Origin: an uncultured archaeon
GTDB taxonomy: Archaea; Nanobdellota; Nanobdellia; Pacearchaeales; GW2011-AR1
Direction of reading: 5' to 3'
NCBI GenBank assembly: GCA_902385655.1
Contig: CABMGO010000005.1
Span: 163,584-227,583, forward strand
Length of the DNA: 64,000 bases
Within the stretch, counting starts at the first letter, position 1. Each line of letters starts with the position of its first letter. The notes under the pieces are model-generated. The model was given only the letters and a program-made list of their open reading frames with translations. It had not been told where the DNA came from and made no database searches. A program made the position numbers and the translations under genes. Positions 27,775-38,000 of this stretch are shown piece by piece.

Positions 27775-29976
27775 TTACTGATTCTCTTGTAATCCTTTTC
27801 TGTCTCTGATTTGTTTGATTACCTTCTGTTGCAATTCATTTGGCATTCTCTCAAATGTCTGATCAAGTAATGAAGAGATACCTCTTCCACCAGTACAAGA
27901 TCTCAAATCACTAGCCCATCCAATCATTTCTCCAACTGGAAGTTTAGCCTTGATAAAAGAAACAATTCCTTCTTGTCTCGCATCAATCATTTGTCCTCTC
28001 TTCTGTGTAATCAACTTCGAAACTTCTCCCATGAATTCAGTTGGGATTTCAATAACATGTATCTGTGTAGGTTCGAATAAAACTGGTGAAGCATTCTTAA
28101 AAGCAAATTGAAGAGATTCTCTAATAGCTGGATAAACCTGAGCTGGGCCTCTGTGGATAGCGTCCTCGTGAAGTTTCATATCAACTAAAGAAACTTTCAA
28201 TCTCTGACAAGGTTCTCTAGAAAGTGGACCTGCCTTCATAACCATTTCAAAAGAATCCAAGATTAATTCAATAACTTCTCCGATGTGAACTTCTCCCTTA
28301 GTTTTATCTAAGAAAACATTTCCAAGGAAAATATCTCTGTACTGTCTTGCTTCATCATGTGAAATACCTAGACCTAACAAAGTTTTTAATAAATTTTCAT
28401 CTTTCTTATCTTTCTTAATTCTTCCGTCGTTGATTTCTCCTTTTTCAATAGCTTGTGCAAGAGCTTCATCTAAAGGTTCAACAGTCATGTAGAATGCGTT
28501 GTGTCTGTTTGGAGATTTACCTTCTGTTGGACCAGAATTTTTCAAAACAGTTTCTCTATAAACTACAATAGGGTTGGAAGTCTTAACTTGAACTCCTTTT
28601 TCTTCTCGGATTCTTCCTTCAACAATTTCTAAGTGCAATTCCCCCATACCAGAAACAAGATTTTCTCCAGTCTCCTCGTTAATTTCAATATGGATAGAAG
28701 GATCTTCCTTTGCTACTTTTCTCAAAACCTCAACTAACTTTGGTAAGTCAGCAGATTTTTCTACAGAAATGGATTTTGTAATAACTGGTTGGAAGATGTG
28801 TTTGATTTCTTCGAATGGAGTTTGTGGAGTTGCAGTGATTGTTTCACCAACTTCAGAAATAACTCCTGCAATCGCGAAAACATTTCCAGCTACTACTTCT
28901 TCAACTTGTTCAGGTCTGATACCATCGTAAACTAAAACCTGTTGGATTCTTTGTTTCTTTTGTGCTAAGTTCAAATAAACTTCTTGACCAACTTGTAATT
29001 TTCCAGAGAATAATCTTCCAGCAGAAATTTCTTTTCCAGATCTTGGATCAATAACAATTCTTGTAATAACAAAAGCAGGTTCTCCGTTAGGATCTGCAGC
29101 CAAAAGTTGCTTACCAAATTCAGATTCTGAATCTCCTTTCCAAATTCTTCCAATTCTGTATTTTTGAGCATCTAGTGGAGAAGGCAAGTGTTTAACTACT
29201 ACATCCATCATAGCTTCGAATAAAGAAGCATTTTTCCAAACCCAATCTTTTCTTTCTTGTTCCGGTAAAGATTCATCATAAATTTTATAGATATCAGCAA
29301 ATGTAATTCCTTTTTTCTTCATGAAAGGAACAGTTAAAGCCCAATTGTCTCTTGCAGAACCAAACGCAACGCTTCCGTCTGCCACATTAACTTGCCATTT
29401 TTGTTTGAATTCTGGCTCAGCAATATTTGCAATAAGTGTATTGAATTCGTCGATAATTTTCTTGAATTTTTCCTGCATTTGTTGAGGAGTAACTTTCAAT
29501 TCTTTGATTAATCTATCTACTTTATTGATAAACAAAACTGGTTTTACTCTTTCTCTTAAAGCTTGTTTTAATACAGTTTCAGTTTGAGGCATAATACCTT
29601 CAGAAGCACAAGCAAGAACTACAGTTCCATCAATAGCTCTCATAGCTCTCGTAACATTACCTGAAAAATCTACGTGACCAGGAGTATCGATTAAATTAAC
29701 TAAATATTCCTCATCAGCATATGAGTGAACCATAGATACATTAGCAGCGTCTACAGTCATTAATCTCTCTTGCTCATCAGCGTGTTGCCATGTTGCCATA
29801 CCTGCTTCTAAGTCTCCAGCAGATTTCGCAGACATTTTACCAGCAGCTGCTAAAAGATTATCTGTGAATGCAGTTTTTCCATGGTGGATGTGAGCAGAAG
29901 TAGCGATGTTTCTAATATTTTTTTGATTCTTAATAATCCTCTTGATCTTCTCAAAATTTTTCTCTTCTGTAGCCAT
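27775..29976 (-). CDS. translation elongation factor aEF-2
   Basis: SAHIHHGKTAFTDNLL, DTPGHVDF, NKVDR; full length 733 aa. Confidence 0.98.
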   Translation of the reverse strand: MATEEKNFEKIKRIIKNQKNIRNIATSAHIHHGKTAFTDNLLAAAGKMSAKSAGDLEAGMATWQHADEQERLMTVDAANVSMVHSYADEEYLVNLIDTPGHVDFSGNVTRAMRAIDGTVVLACASEGIMPQTETVLKQALRERVKPVLFINKVDRLIKELKVTPQQMQEKFKKIIDEFNTLIANIAEPEFKQKWQVNVADGSVAFGSARDNWALTVPFMKKKGITFADIYKIYDESLPEQERKDWVWKNASLFEAMMDVVVKHLPSPLDAQKYRIGRIWKGDSESEFGKQLLAADPNGEPAFVITRIVIDPRSGKEISAGRLFSGKLQVGQEVYLNLAQKKQRIQQVLVYDGIRPEQVEEVVAGNVFAIAGVISEVGETITATPQTPFEEIKHIFQPVITKSISVEKSADLPKLVEVLRKVAKEDPSIHIEINEETGENLVSGMGELHLEIVEGRIREEKGVQVKTSNPIVVYRETVLKNSGPTEGKSPNRHNAFYMTVEPLDEALAQAIEKGEINDGRIKKDKKDENLLKTLLGLGISHDEARQYRDIFLGNVFLDKTKGEVHIGEVIELILDSFEMVMKAGPLSREPCQRLKVSLVDMKLHEDAIHRGPAQVYPAIRESLQFAFKNASPVLFEPTQIHVIEIPTEFMGEVSKLITQKRGQMIDARQEGIVSFIKAKLPVGEMIGWASDLRSCTGGRGISSLLDQTFERMPNELQQKVIKQIRDRKGLQENQ

Positions 29977-30040
29977 ACTAATTACTTAGAAAAATGCTTT
30001 ATAAACGTTTTGGATAATCTCTAAAAAAGGTAACCAAGAA

Positions 30041-30211
30041 GAGAATTTCTTATTTCCCAAGAAAAATGGCAACGAAAAATAATCTCAAGGGCGGGTGAGC
30101 AATTCGCTTTTCAAATATGTGCGAAGCAACAAAAATAAAAATCAGAAATGCAAATTGCAAAAATTCTGCGAAGCAGAAAAGTAGCGGGATATACGGAAAT
30201 AAGAAATTCTC
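30041..30211. repeat. variable-stem intergenic element, copy C
   Basis: Perfect 17-bp inverted ends GAGAATTTCTTATTTCC/GGAAATAAGAAATTCTC, followed by CGCTCGCACTTCGTGCTCGCG. Confidence 0.8.
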
Positions 30212-30259
30212 GAACAACGCTCGCACTTCGTGCTCGCGTAAATCACGATAAAAAATTTT

Positions 30260-30715
30260 TTATTCAACACATTTCAAACCATTAAAAAATTCGTCTAGAT
30301 GTTTTTTAGCCTCATCGAAATTAGTATAAAATCCTTTATTCAATGTCGGACAGCCATTAATCATAGCAGACAATCTCTTATCGACTTGCGGACGATACAA
30401 ACATAAAATATCTTTTCTTTGATCTCGAGGCACCCACAAATTTCTTTCAACAACCCTGCCAAGTTCATAACCGACGCCCAAACTTGCTTGAGTAACTTCA
30501 GCAACAACAGTTCTTGCATCAGAAATCCAAGCCATGTCGCGATCATGTATTTGAGTATCATTCAATCCGGCTTCGCCAGCCCTAGACAAATCTTTTTTTC
30601 CAATATGTTCAGTCAAAACTTTTCCAAATTTCCCTAAATAATTAATAATAGCTTCATAGACAGCAACATCTTCCCTTCCGCCCCTGATTGAACCTGCGAA
30701 ATAAATTTCTTTCAT
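30260..30715 (-). CDS. 2'-deoxynucleoside 5'-phosphate N-hydrolase (DNPH1/Rcl)-like
   Basis: FAGSIRGGRED...VLTEHIGKKDL...IHDRDMAWISDARTVVAEVTQASLGVGYELGR...CLYRP. Confidence 0.85.
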   Translation of the reverse strand: MKEIYFAGSIRGGREDVAVYEAIINYLGKFGKVLTEHIGKKDLSRAGEAGLNDTQIHDRDMAWISDARTVVAEVTQASLGVGYELGRVVERNLWVPRDQRKDILCLYRPQVDKRLSAMINGCPTLNKGFYTNFDEAKKHLDEFFNGLKCVE

Positions 30716-30765
30716 ATTTTTTAATTAATCTAACAATATTTAAAGATGATTATACTAAAAATAAA

Positions 30766-31575
30766 TCACTTCCAAGCCACTAAATAACTTCCCTCTTCAT
30801 CTCTTACAACCTTTTTGAAACCAGCTTTTTTCAAATAAGAAGAAATCCTTGCAGCAAAATCAACGCCTCGATTTGTATGATAATTGGGAACATAATGGTA
30901 CAATCTTCCTCCAAATTTCAAAACCCTGAAAGCCTGATTATAATTTTCCTGCGAAAAAAATTCTCCGGAACTTCTAGGTGTTCCTCCGTCGAGAATGATA
31001 AAATTAAACTCCATATTTCTAAATTTTTTTATTTCTTCAACCAAGTCTCCATGAACAAGTTCAACTCGTTTATTATCGAATAGTTCTTGAGAATAAGGAT
31101 TTATTTTTTGTATTTCACGAACCATTTCATCAATTTCAATAGTTATAATCTTGCTAGCCGTTTTAGAAGCAGCAATTGCAGTATAGCCCAGACCAGTTCC
31201 CGAATCCAAAATTCTTCCGAATAATTTATCTTTTTCAATTCTTTCAATAAAACTTTGTTTATGCATTGAAGTTCCAGAAATTTGTAAAATAGGTCTAAAA
31301 CTCGTCGGTATAAGTTTGTAAACGCCTCCACCAGAAGAATATTGGACTTTCTCGAAAACATCTTCTAAAATTAAATAGCAACTCTTATCATCATCTCGAA
31401 TTTTTGGAACCTCGACCTCTTTCCCATTGAAAATAATTCCATTTTCAGATAATTTTAATTTTTCCTTCTTCGCAGAGAAATCTAAATCAAAAGAAACTGA
31501 AATTTCTGATTTACCTTCCGCAATTGCATTCAAAATCATTCTCAAACTCTCAGAACTTAAAATTGGATAAGCCAT
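30766..31575 (-). CDS. SAM-dependent methyltransferase-like
   Basis: GRILDSGTGLGYTAIAAS Rossmann motif. Confidence 0.75.
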   Translation of the reverse strand: MAYPILSSESLRMILNAIAEGKSEISVSFDLDFSAKKEKLKLSENGIIFNGKEVEVPKIRDDDKSCYLILEDVFEKVQYSSGGGVYKLIPTSFRPILQISGTSMHKQSFIERIEKDKLFGRILDSGTGLGYTAIAASKTASKIITIEIDEMVREIQKINPYSQELFDNKRVELVHGDLVEEIKKFRNMEFNFIILDGGTPRSSGEFFSQENYNQAFRVLKFGGRLYHYVPNYHTNRGVDFAARISSYLKKAGFKKVVRDEEGSYLVAWK

Positions 31576-31607
31576 AAAAGAATAAACTAAACAACCATTA
31601 TAAATAT

Positions 31608-31862
31608 TTATAGATCAAAATCGTCAGGAGAAGGATAGTCAATACCAACAAGATCCTCAATATTTTTTGAAATATCCTGTAGACTTTTTCCTTGAGAAAC
31701 CAAAGAATTAACCAAACTTTCTCTTCGAACTAAATAATTGTCTACAGCTTGATTGTACGCATCAAATCGAGTTTTATCTCGTTTCGCACATGCAGACTGA
31801 TACAAATAATAACTTGCTCCAAGCGAAGTTACAAAAACACCCAACTCGATAAATCCATCCAT
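31608..31862 (-). CDS. small hypothetical membrane protein
   Basis: ORF 84 aa. Confidence 0.45.
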   Translation of the reverse strand: MDGFIELGVFVTSLGASYYLYQSACAKRDKTRFDAYNQAVDNYLVRRESLVNSLVSQGKSLQDISKNIEDLVGIDYPSPDDFDL

Positions 31863-31962
31863 AAAAAAACAAAAAATAAGTAACTTTTAAAGATTTGTAT
31901 AATAAAAAATCAACAACCAAAAATCATTTTGAATAGATAAATTTAAAATACCTTCAAGAAAC

Positions 31963-32184
31963 TTAAATCCATCTTACTCTCTCAGCAATACTTTCGGGAA
32001 GATCTGGAAAACTACGTTGTGAAGAAGAAACACTTGATTCATAAGCTATTGCAGAACTCAAAGCCCGTGCAACATCACATTCAGTACCATCAGCAAAGTA
32101 TAATTTACCATCTGATTTCCTTTCTACTCCTAATCTTTTGCAAACCTCGGAAAATTCTAAACAAAGTGCCATTTTATTACCCAA
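31963..32184 (-). CDS. small hypothetical protein
   Basis: ORF 73 aa. Confidence 0.4.
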   Translation of the reverse strand: MGNKMALCLEFSEVCKRLGVERKSDGKLYFADGTECDVARALSSAIAYESSVSSSQRSFPDLPESIAERVRWI

Positions 32185-32257
32185 TAACCTTCATTTTTAA
32201 ATATTTAGATAGCAAAAATATTCCATAATTTTGAATTATTTTTATCTGACGAGGCGA

Positions 32258-32311
32258 GCAAAGAGCTCTTTCTATTTTCAATTTACAACAATTTTATGAA
32301 AGCCTCTTTGC
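32258..32311 (-). repeat. GCAAAGAG palindromic element, copy 2
   Basis: GCAAAGAGGCTTTC...GAAAGAGCTCTTTGC on the minus strand; second copy at 2868-2924. Confidence 0.75.
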
Positions 32312-32461
32312 GAGAAGGAGGTTGCGAAGCGTATATTACGCGAACAATATCGCAAAAATCCAATTCTAATTTTTAGAAAAAAGTTTTAGGCAAAGCCAAA
32401 CGCAGCATATCGAGATATGTAAGTTTGGATTTAACGACAAAATTTGCACTAAAAATTAGAA

Positions 32462-33058
32462 TTAACGAGCAGCGTCAGCTTGTTTCTCGATATCATTTTT
32501 CTTAGAAACAGCATAACTATCACCAGAGTTATTGTAAGCAGCAATGATTTCTTTTGCAAGTGATTCAGTTATAGTTGCCTTTTTACCGAAAGCCTTATCA
32601 TAAGCCCCATTAATCATAAATCTTAAAGCTAAATTTAATCTTCTTCTTGGAGAAGTATCTACTGCTTGAGGATATCTAGCTCCGCCATATTCAATAGCAG
32701 TAACTTCATCTCTTGGAGCAGCATTTTCGATTGCCTTAACCAAAACAGCGACAGGATTTTGCTTTGTTTGTTGTTCAACCATTTTCAAAGCATCAACCAC
32801 AATCATAGTTGTTTTTTGTTGTTTACCAGAAATCCAACTTGTAATAATTCTATGCTTCTTTCCTCTGCTTCCAGGAACTTGCAAAATATTTATAATTCTT
32901 TCAATAACATTAACTTTAGTCTTAGCTTGATCGTATTTGATTCTTCCATGAGATTTCAAAAGCAATTTATCGTCAAGATTAATAACTTTTTTCAATCCAG
33001 GATCTGCAACAGAAACTTCTGAAATATCCCACAAACCAAATATTTTCATTGCTACCAT
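32462..33058 (-). CDS. rps7: 30S ribosomal protein S7
   Basis: ESLAKEIIAAYN, GGARYPQAVDTSPRRRLNLALR. Confidence 0.95.
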   Translation of the reverse strand: MVAMKIFGLWDISEVSVADPGLKKVINLDDKLLLKSHGRIKYDQAKTKVNVIERIINILQVPGSRGKKHRIITSWISGKQQKTTMIVVDALKMVEQQTKQNPVAVLVKAIENAAPRDEVTAIEYGGARYPQAVDTSPRRRLNLALRFMINGAYDKAFGKKATITESLAKEIIAAYNNSGDSYAVSKKNDIEKQADAAR

Positions 33059-33060
33059 TT

Positions 33061-33483
33061 TTATCTTCTACCCTTCTCGATCTTGCCTTTCCATAATCTT
33101 CTTAATGGCTGATCATTTACTTTAACAACTTGGAATCTAACTCCAGAAAGGTCTCCCTTTGTCTTACCTTGTTTTCCACCGATTTTTTCAATCATAACTT
33201 CATCATGTTCATCAATGAATTTTTGTGCAAGATTTCCTGGAATAAAACAACCAATAACTTTACCGTTCTTTGTCAACTGAACTCTGCAACATTTTCTCAT
33301 AGCGGAGTTTGGCTGCTTAGCTTCTAATTGGAATTTGGAAGTAACAATACCTTTTGCTTGAGAAGATCTTCCTAAAATCGCATACTTTAGAGTAATACCT
33401 AACTTTTTCTTTTTCCAAACTTTATCATTCATTTGGAACTTTTTTCTATTCTTTCTCAATTTCTTTGCATTCATTAATCCCAT
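33061..33483 (-). CDS. rps12: 30S ribosomal protein S12 (start re-assigned to ATG at 33483, MGLMNAKKLRKNRKKF)
   Basis: QPNSAMRKCCRVQLTKNGK motif; the ORF-track start at 33525 is TTG within the leader hairpin. Confidence 0.93.
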   Translation of the reverse strand: MGLMNAKKLRKNRKKFQMNDKVWKKKKLGITLKYAILGRSSQAKGIVTSKFQLEAKQPNSAMRKCCRVQLTKNGKVIGCFIPGNLAQKFIDEHDEVMIEKIGGKQGKTKGDLSGVRFQVVKVNDQPLRRLWKGKIEKGRR

Positions 33484-33602
33484 TTTGACATATTTTTCAA
33501 AAATAGATTTTTGAAAAAATGGCAAGGTAACAAGCTTGTCGCGTTACCGCTATCGGGCTTTTTTGACCAAACTGAAAGTTTGGAGCGATTCAAAAAACGC
33601 CC
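33481..33602 (-). promoter_or_regulatory. structured leader element, rps12 copy
   Basis: Three consecutive stems homologous to the nrdR leader; see findings. Confidence 0.75.
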
Positions 33603-33786
33603 TACCATCTTTCGAAAATTTATTTTCGACTTTTACTATAAATTAGAGTGAAATCTTCATTTATAAACATTTCGAGAGGAGTATCGACGTAGTCGATATG
33701 ATTTTTATAATCTATAAATAACAAATTGAAAATTTGTTTTCATTTAAAGCTCAGCAGAGTCATCCTTTGAGGATAAACGTTTCGCG

Positions 33787-34242
33787 TTAAATAAATTTCA
33801 ATTCTTTAACTCCAAAAGTCCTCGATAAAATATCTTGAAGTTCAGTTTGTCTAACTCTGTCTCTTCCAATCATCATTGCTTTTTGTTCTCGAGTTCCGGA
33901 AATTGAAACAGTTCCTTCAGAGAATTCAAGTGGACCAAATTCAATTGGAGAAACAATTTCTTCAATAAAAGATTTTAAAATATTTTTCTTGTCATCATCG
34001 GAACCAGCATTAAATTTATCCCTGCTCGGCATTGAAATAACTCTTATTCTTTTTCTTAGTGTTTCAGAAATTCTTTTAACATTAATTCCATTTTTACCGA
34101 CGGCTTGCATAACCAAAGGTTTTGGAACAGCAAAATAAATTGCACCATTGTAAACAAAACAATCAGTTGTTGAAACTTTAGAGATTCGTCCAAATAAATT
34201 AATATATCTCATAAACTGCATATCTATTGTTTTGCCTGCCAT
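33787..34242 (-). CDS. NusA-like KH-domain transcription factor
   Basis: ORF 151 aa in conserved L30e-NusA-S12-S7 order; AVGKNGINVKRI KH motif. Confidence 0.9.
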   Translation of the reverse strand: MAGKTIDMQFMRYINLFGRISKVSTTDCFVYNGAIYFAVPKPLVMQAVGKNGINVKRISETLRKRIRVISMPSRDKFNAGSDDDKKNILKSFIEEIVSPIEFGPLEFSEGTVSISGTREQKAMMIGRDRVRQTELQDILSRTFGVKELKFI

Positions 34243-34244
34243 TC

Positions 34245-34496
34245 TTATTTGATCAAGAATACTTCTGAATCGAAATCCAATTCAAGTTCTCTAGAAATGT
34301 CTCTTTTATTTTTCAAGACTTCAAATTCAACACCAGCATTTTCCAATTCCTTCAAAACTTCTTCTCTTGTGTCTCTGCAAACAAAAACTCTAGAACTTTT
34401 ACCAAGTTTTTTCTTCTTTGCGAGTTTCAAAACTTGTTTGATCCCACAACTAATTTTGTTTGCTTTCTTTGCTTCGTTTAATTCTTTTAAGCTCAT
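34245..34496 (-). CDS. ribosomal protein L30e
   Basis: ORF 83 aa in canonical position between rpoA and nusA. Confidence 0.85.
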   Translation of the reverse strand: MSLKELNEAKKANKISCGIKQVLKLAKKKKLGKSSRVFVCRDTREEVLKELENAGVEFEVLKNKRDISRELELDFDSEVFLIK

Positions 34497-34531
34497 AATT
34501 AATGCTCATTATTGAGACTATTTAAATGTTA

Positions 34532-35050
34532 TTATTGATTTGTCGACGGAAAAAGAGGTTGAGACTTATATCTTGCATAAAAGGGCAAATACAGTCTTGT
34601 AACTTCTTCAACGTCTAGACTCGAAACTAAAGTTCTTGCAAAGAGATCTTTTTTAATATCCATAAAGCCAGGCTCTAACCAGGGTTGGCCCCTTGAAGCT
34701 TCAATCAAATAATGACTAAATACAGATTTAGAAAAGGGATTGAAAACCATCCGAGTTCTTTCGGGAACAACAATTGTGGAATGAGACTTACAAGAAAATT
34801 GTCCATACCATAGCGCACCATTATGCGCATTCGGATATCCATTTGGCCCCCATTGTTGACCAGCCCAAGAATTCAAAGGAGAATTTTCAGAAACACCGAC
34901 TATCATAAAGAGATAATCTTCACCAGAAAAATTAGGGTTAAAAACTTCTCCTTGCAAAATTTTCAAAAAATCTCCTTCAACAACTTCAATAGATTTTTCA
35001 GGATGAAAATAATCTCGTGACTTAAACTTATATCGAAGTTTGCCTAACAT
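34532..35050 (-). CDS. hypothetical protein inserted between rpoA and rpl30e
   Basis: ORF 172 aa. Confidence 0.65.
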   Translation of the reverse strand: MLGKLRYKFKSRDYFHPEKSIEVVEGDFLKILQGEVFNPNFSGEDYLFMIVGVSENSPLNSWAGQQWGPNGYPNAHNGALWYGQFSCKSHSTIVVPERTRMVFNPFSKSVFSHYLIEASRGQPWLEPGFMDIKKDLFARTLVSSLDVEEVTRLYLPFYARYKSQPLFPSTNQ

Positions 35051-35059
35051 AATTTCCTA

Positions 35060-38000
35060 TCACTTTTTCTTTTTGCCGTCTTGTTCAGCTAATGGACCAG
35101 TAACTTTTACAAGAAGTCCTGGAAGACCTGTTCCGACTGGAACTGGCTGATTCAAGATAATATTCTCGATAACCGAAGCCATCTTATCTTTCTTTCCTGT
35201 TCTAGAAGCATTTACAAAATGTTTAACTGGAGTTTCGAAAGAAGCTCTTGCTAAAACAGATGATTTGTCTGAGATAATACCAACTCTTGTAACTCCCTTA
35301 ACAACTCCGGAAGCAGTCATAGAATCCGCAATTAATGTCAAGTGTCTGTAATCGATATCTAAACCCTGTGATGTCAAAACTTTCTTAATTTCGTCGATAA
35401 TTGCTTGTCTTGCAGACTCAATTCCTAAAAGAGAAGCCAGCTCATGCAAGTCGTTTGTAGTTACTTTCTCAGGATTTACTCCTTTGAATTGCAATATTTC
35501 TTTCAAGTTTGTACCAGCAGTCAAGATTACAAAATTAGAATCTCTCTTTACAACAAGAACATTCTGTATTCCTTTTACTCCAGAAATAACTGTATCCTTT
35601 ATTTTTTGTTTTGTTTTGTAAATTTGTTTGAAATCACTATCAGCCAAATCTAATGTAATCGCATCTTCACCTTTCTTCTTTGTTTTGAATCCTTTTTCAT
35701 CAAGACCTTCAACAACTTTGTCAAGTCCCATGTGAACTGTTTTCAATGCATCTTTGTTAATCATAATTTCAATTTTCTTAGCACCAAAGTCAACATTAAT
35801 TTCAGACATTATTTCTTTCAAAGAAACTTCCTTGATTTTTTCAGCGATAATCTTTGCGTCTTTGTCATTATTATGATCTTTGTCCAAATAAATTTCCATC
35901 GAAGGTGTGGAAGGTTTCTTTCTAGCATCAAGAATTTCAATTAATCTTGGAAGACCTTGTGTAACCTGCACTTCCGCAACTCCCGCAGAGTGGAATACGT
36001 TAAGAACCATCTGTGTAGAAGATTCTCCGAAAGATTGAGCAGTAACAATACCAATAGCTTCACCAGGTGCAACCTTCTGTCCAGTATGTAAACCAGCAAC
36101 GTCTAATCCGTCGCCACCAAATGAATATTGAACAATTCCTTCATTAGCATCTCTAACTGTTCCGTCATATTCAACAATATAATCTTGTAATGCAGAAACT
36201 AATCTTCTGTATAAATAACCAGACTTTGGAGTTCTAAGAGCAGTATCCATCATCGCGTCTCTACCAGTCATACCGCCAAAGAAGAATTCATCAGGTCTCA
36301 AACCATTGATGAAAGAATTCTGGATAAATCCACCAGCTCTTGGAGACAAGTCTCCTTTCTTGAAACAGCTCAATGATCTTCCAGTATAACCGAAATTAAT
36401 TCTTTGTCCTCTCATAACCTGCTGACCTACCGAACAAGCAATCTGTGTAACGTTTAACATACTACCTCTTGCTTTAGCGGAGATCATCTTATTTACAAGA
36501 TTGTCTTTAGGGAATTTTTCCTTAACAAATTTACCAATATCCGTTCTCACACCATTAAGAACTTGCAAGATTCTAATTTCTCTTGTCTGTTCAGCAGTCT
36601 TTCCTGGTAAAACCTCGATAGAGTTATTGTAATATGATTCGATAATTTCTTGTGTTTTCTTTTCAGCAGCTGCAATCATCTTGTCAGTTTCTCTCTTAAC
36701 TTCATCAGAAACATCTAAGTCAGTAATAGAAATTGTGAAACCAGTTCTAGATAAGAAAGTCATACCTAAAGTATAAACGTCCTTAAGAACTTCCATTGTT
36801 CTCTTTCTTCCGATAATTTTATCTAATTTTTTAACGTCTTCTCCTTCTTCTGTAATAAATCCTTCAGTCTTAATCTTAGAATTCTTCAACTCAACAGGTA
36901 AAGCATTTTCAAATAAATCTCTACCGGAAACCATCTTGGTCATTGCAAAAGGTTTTAATCCTGCAGAATAAACGAGTTGCATTGCTTCTTCCTTGCTTAC
37001 TTCTTGTTCAGCTAAAACATAATTACCAGTTAAAGCGTCATCAGTACAACCAAATAAATTTGAATTATTCTTTGGAGAAATCAAATTGTGTTCTACTCCC
37101 AACAAACATTCAGCTTCAGCTCTAGCTTCCTCAGTCTGTGGACCGTGGATATTCATTTCATCTCCGTCAAAGTCTGCGTTGTAAGGGAAACAAACAGAAG
37201 GATGCATTCTGAAAGTTTTATGTGGTAAAACTTTTACAAAGTGCGCCATTAAAGAGGCTCTGTGAAGCGAAGGGTGTCTGTTAAATAAAACGATATCTCC
37301 GTCGGTCAAATGTCTTTCAACAACATAGCCAGGCTCTATTTCTTTAGCTAAATCTTCTTTCAATTCAGGAGTAATTCTTTTTCTCTTTCCGTCAGGTCTT
37401 GTGATATAATTTGCACCAGGATATTCACCAGCTAAAACAAGTTTTCTCATTCTTTCAATATTTAATGTTGTAACTCTTTCAGCAACAGTCAAAATCTTTG
37501 CAACTTCTAATGGAACTCCAACTTCATTCAATTTCAAATATGGATCTGGAGATACAACAGTTCTCGCCGAGAAATTAACTCTCTTACCAGCAAGATTCTT
37601 TCTGATACGTCCTTCTTTACCTTTAATTCTTTCATTAATTGTTTTTAATGGTTGACCGCTTCTGTGTCTTGCAGGAGGAATTTTAGCAACAGAATTGTCA
37701 AAAAATGTTGTAACGTGATATTGTAATAAATCCCAAAGATCCTCGATAATAACTTCTGGAGCTCCGGCGTTTAAATTTTCCCAAAGTCTCTGATTTGCTC
37801 TGATAATATCTGAAAGTTTGTGTGTTAAATCGTCCTCAGATCTTTCACCGGATTCTAAAGTAATAGAAGGTCTAACTGTTACTGGAGGTACAAGTAAATA
37901 TGTCAAAATTGACCATTCAGGTCTTAATGTCTTTGGATTTATTCCAAGATGTTTTAAATCTTCATCATAAACCTTAGATAATTTTTCTCTAATTTCAGAA

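Noticed and set aside
33484-33525. N-terminal extension of S12 (PFFQKSIFEKYVK) from a TTG start
   Set aside because: It translates the leader hairpin; S12 homologues begin near MGLMNAKK
33525-33602. Leader elements as integron attC sites
   Set aside because: No RYYYAAC/GTTRRRY pair at the stem ends and no integrase or cassette array; elements abut ATG codons instead
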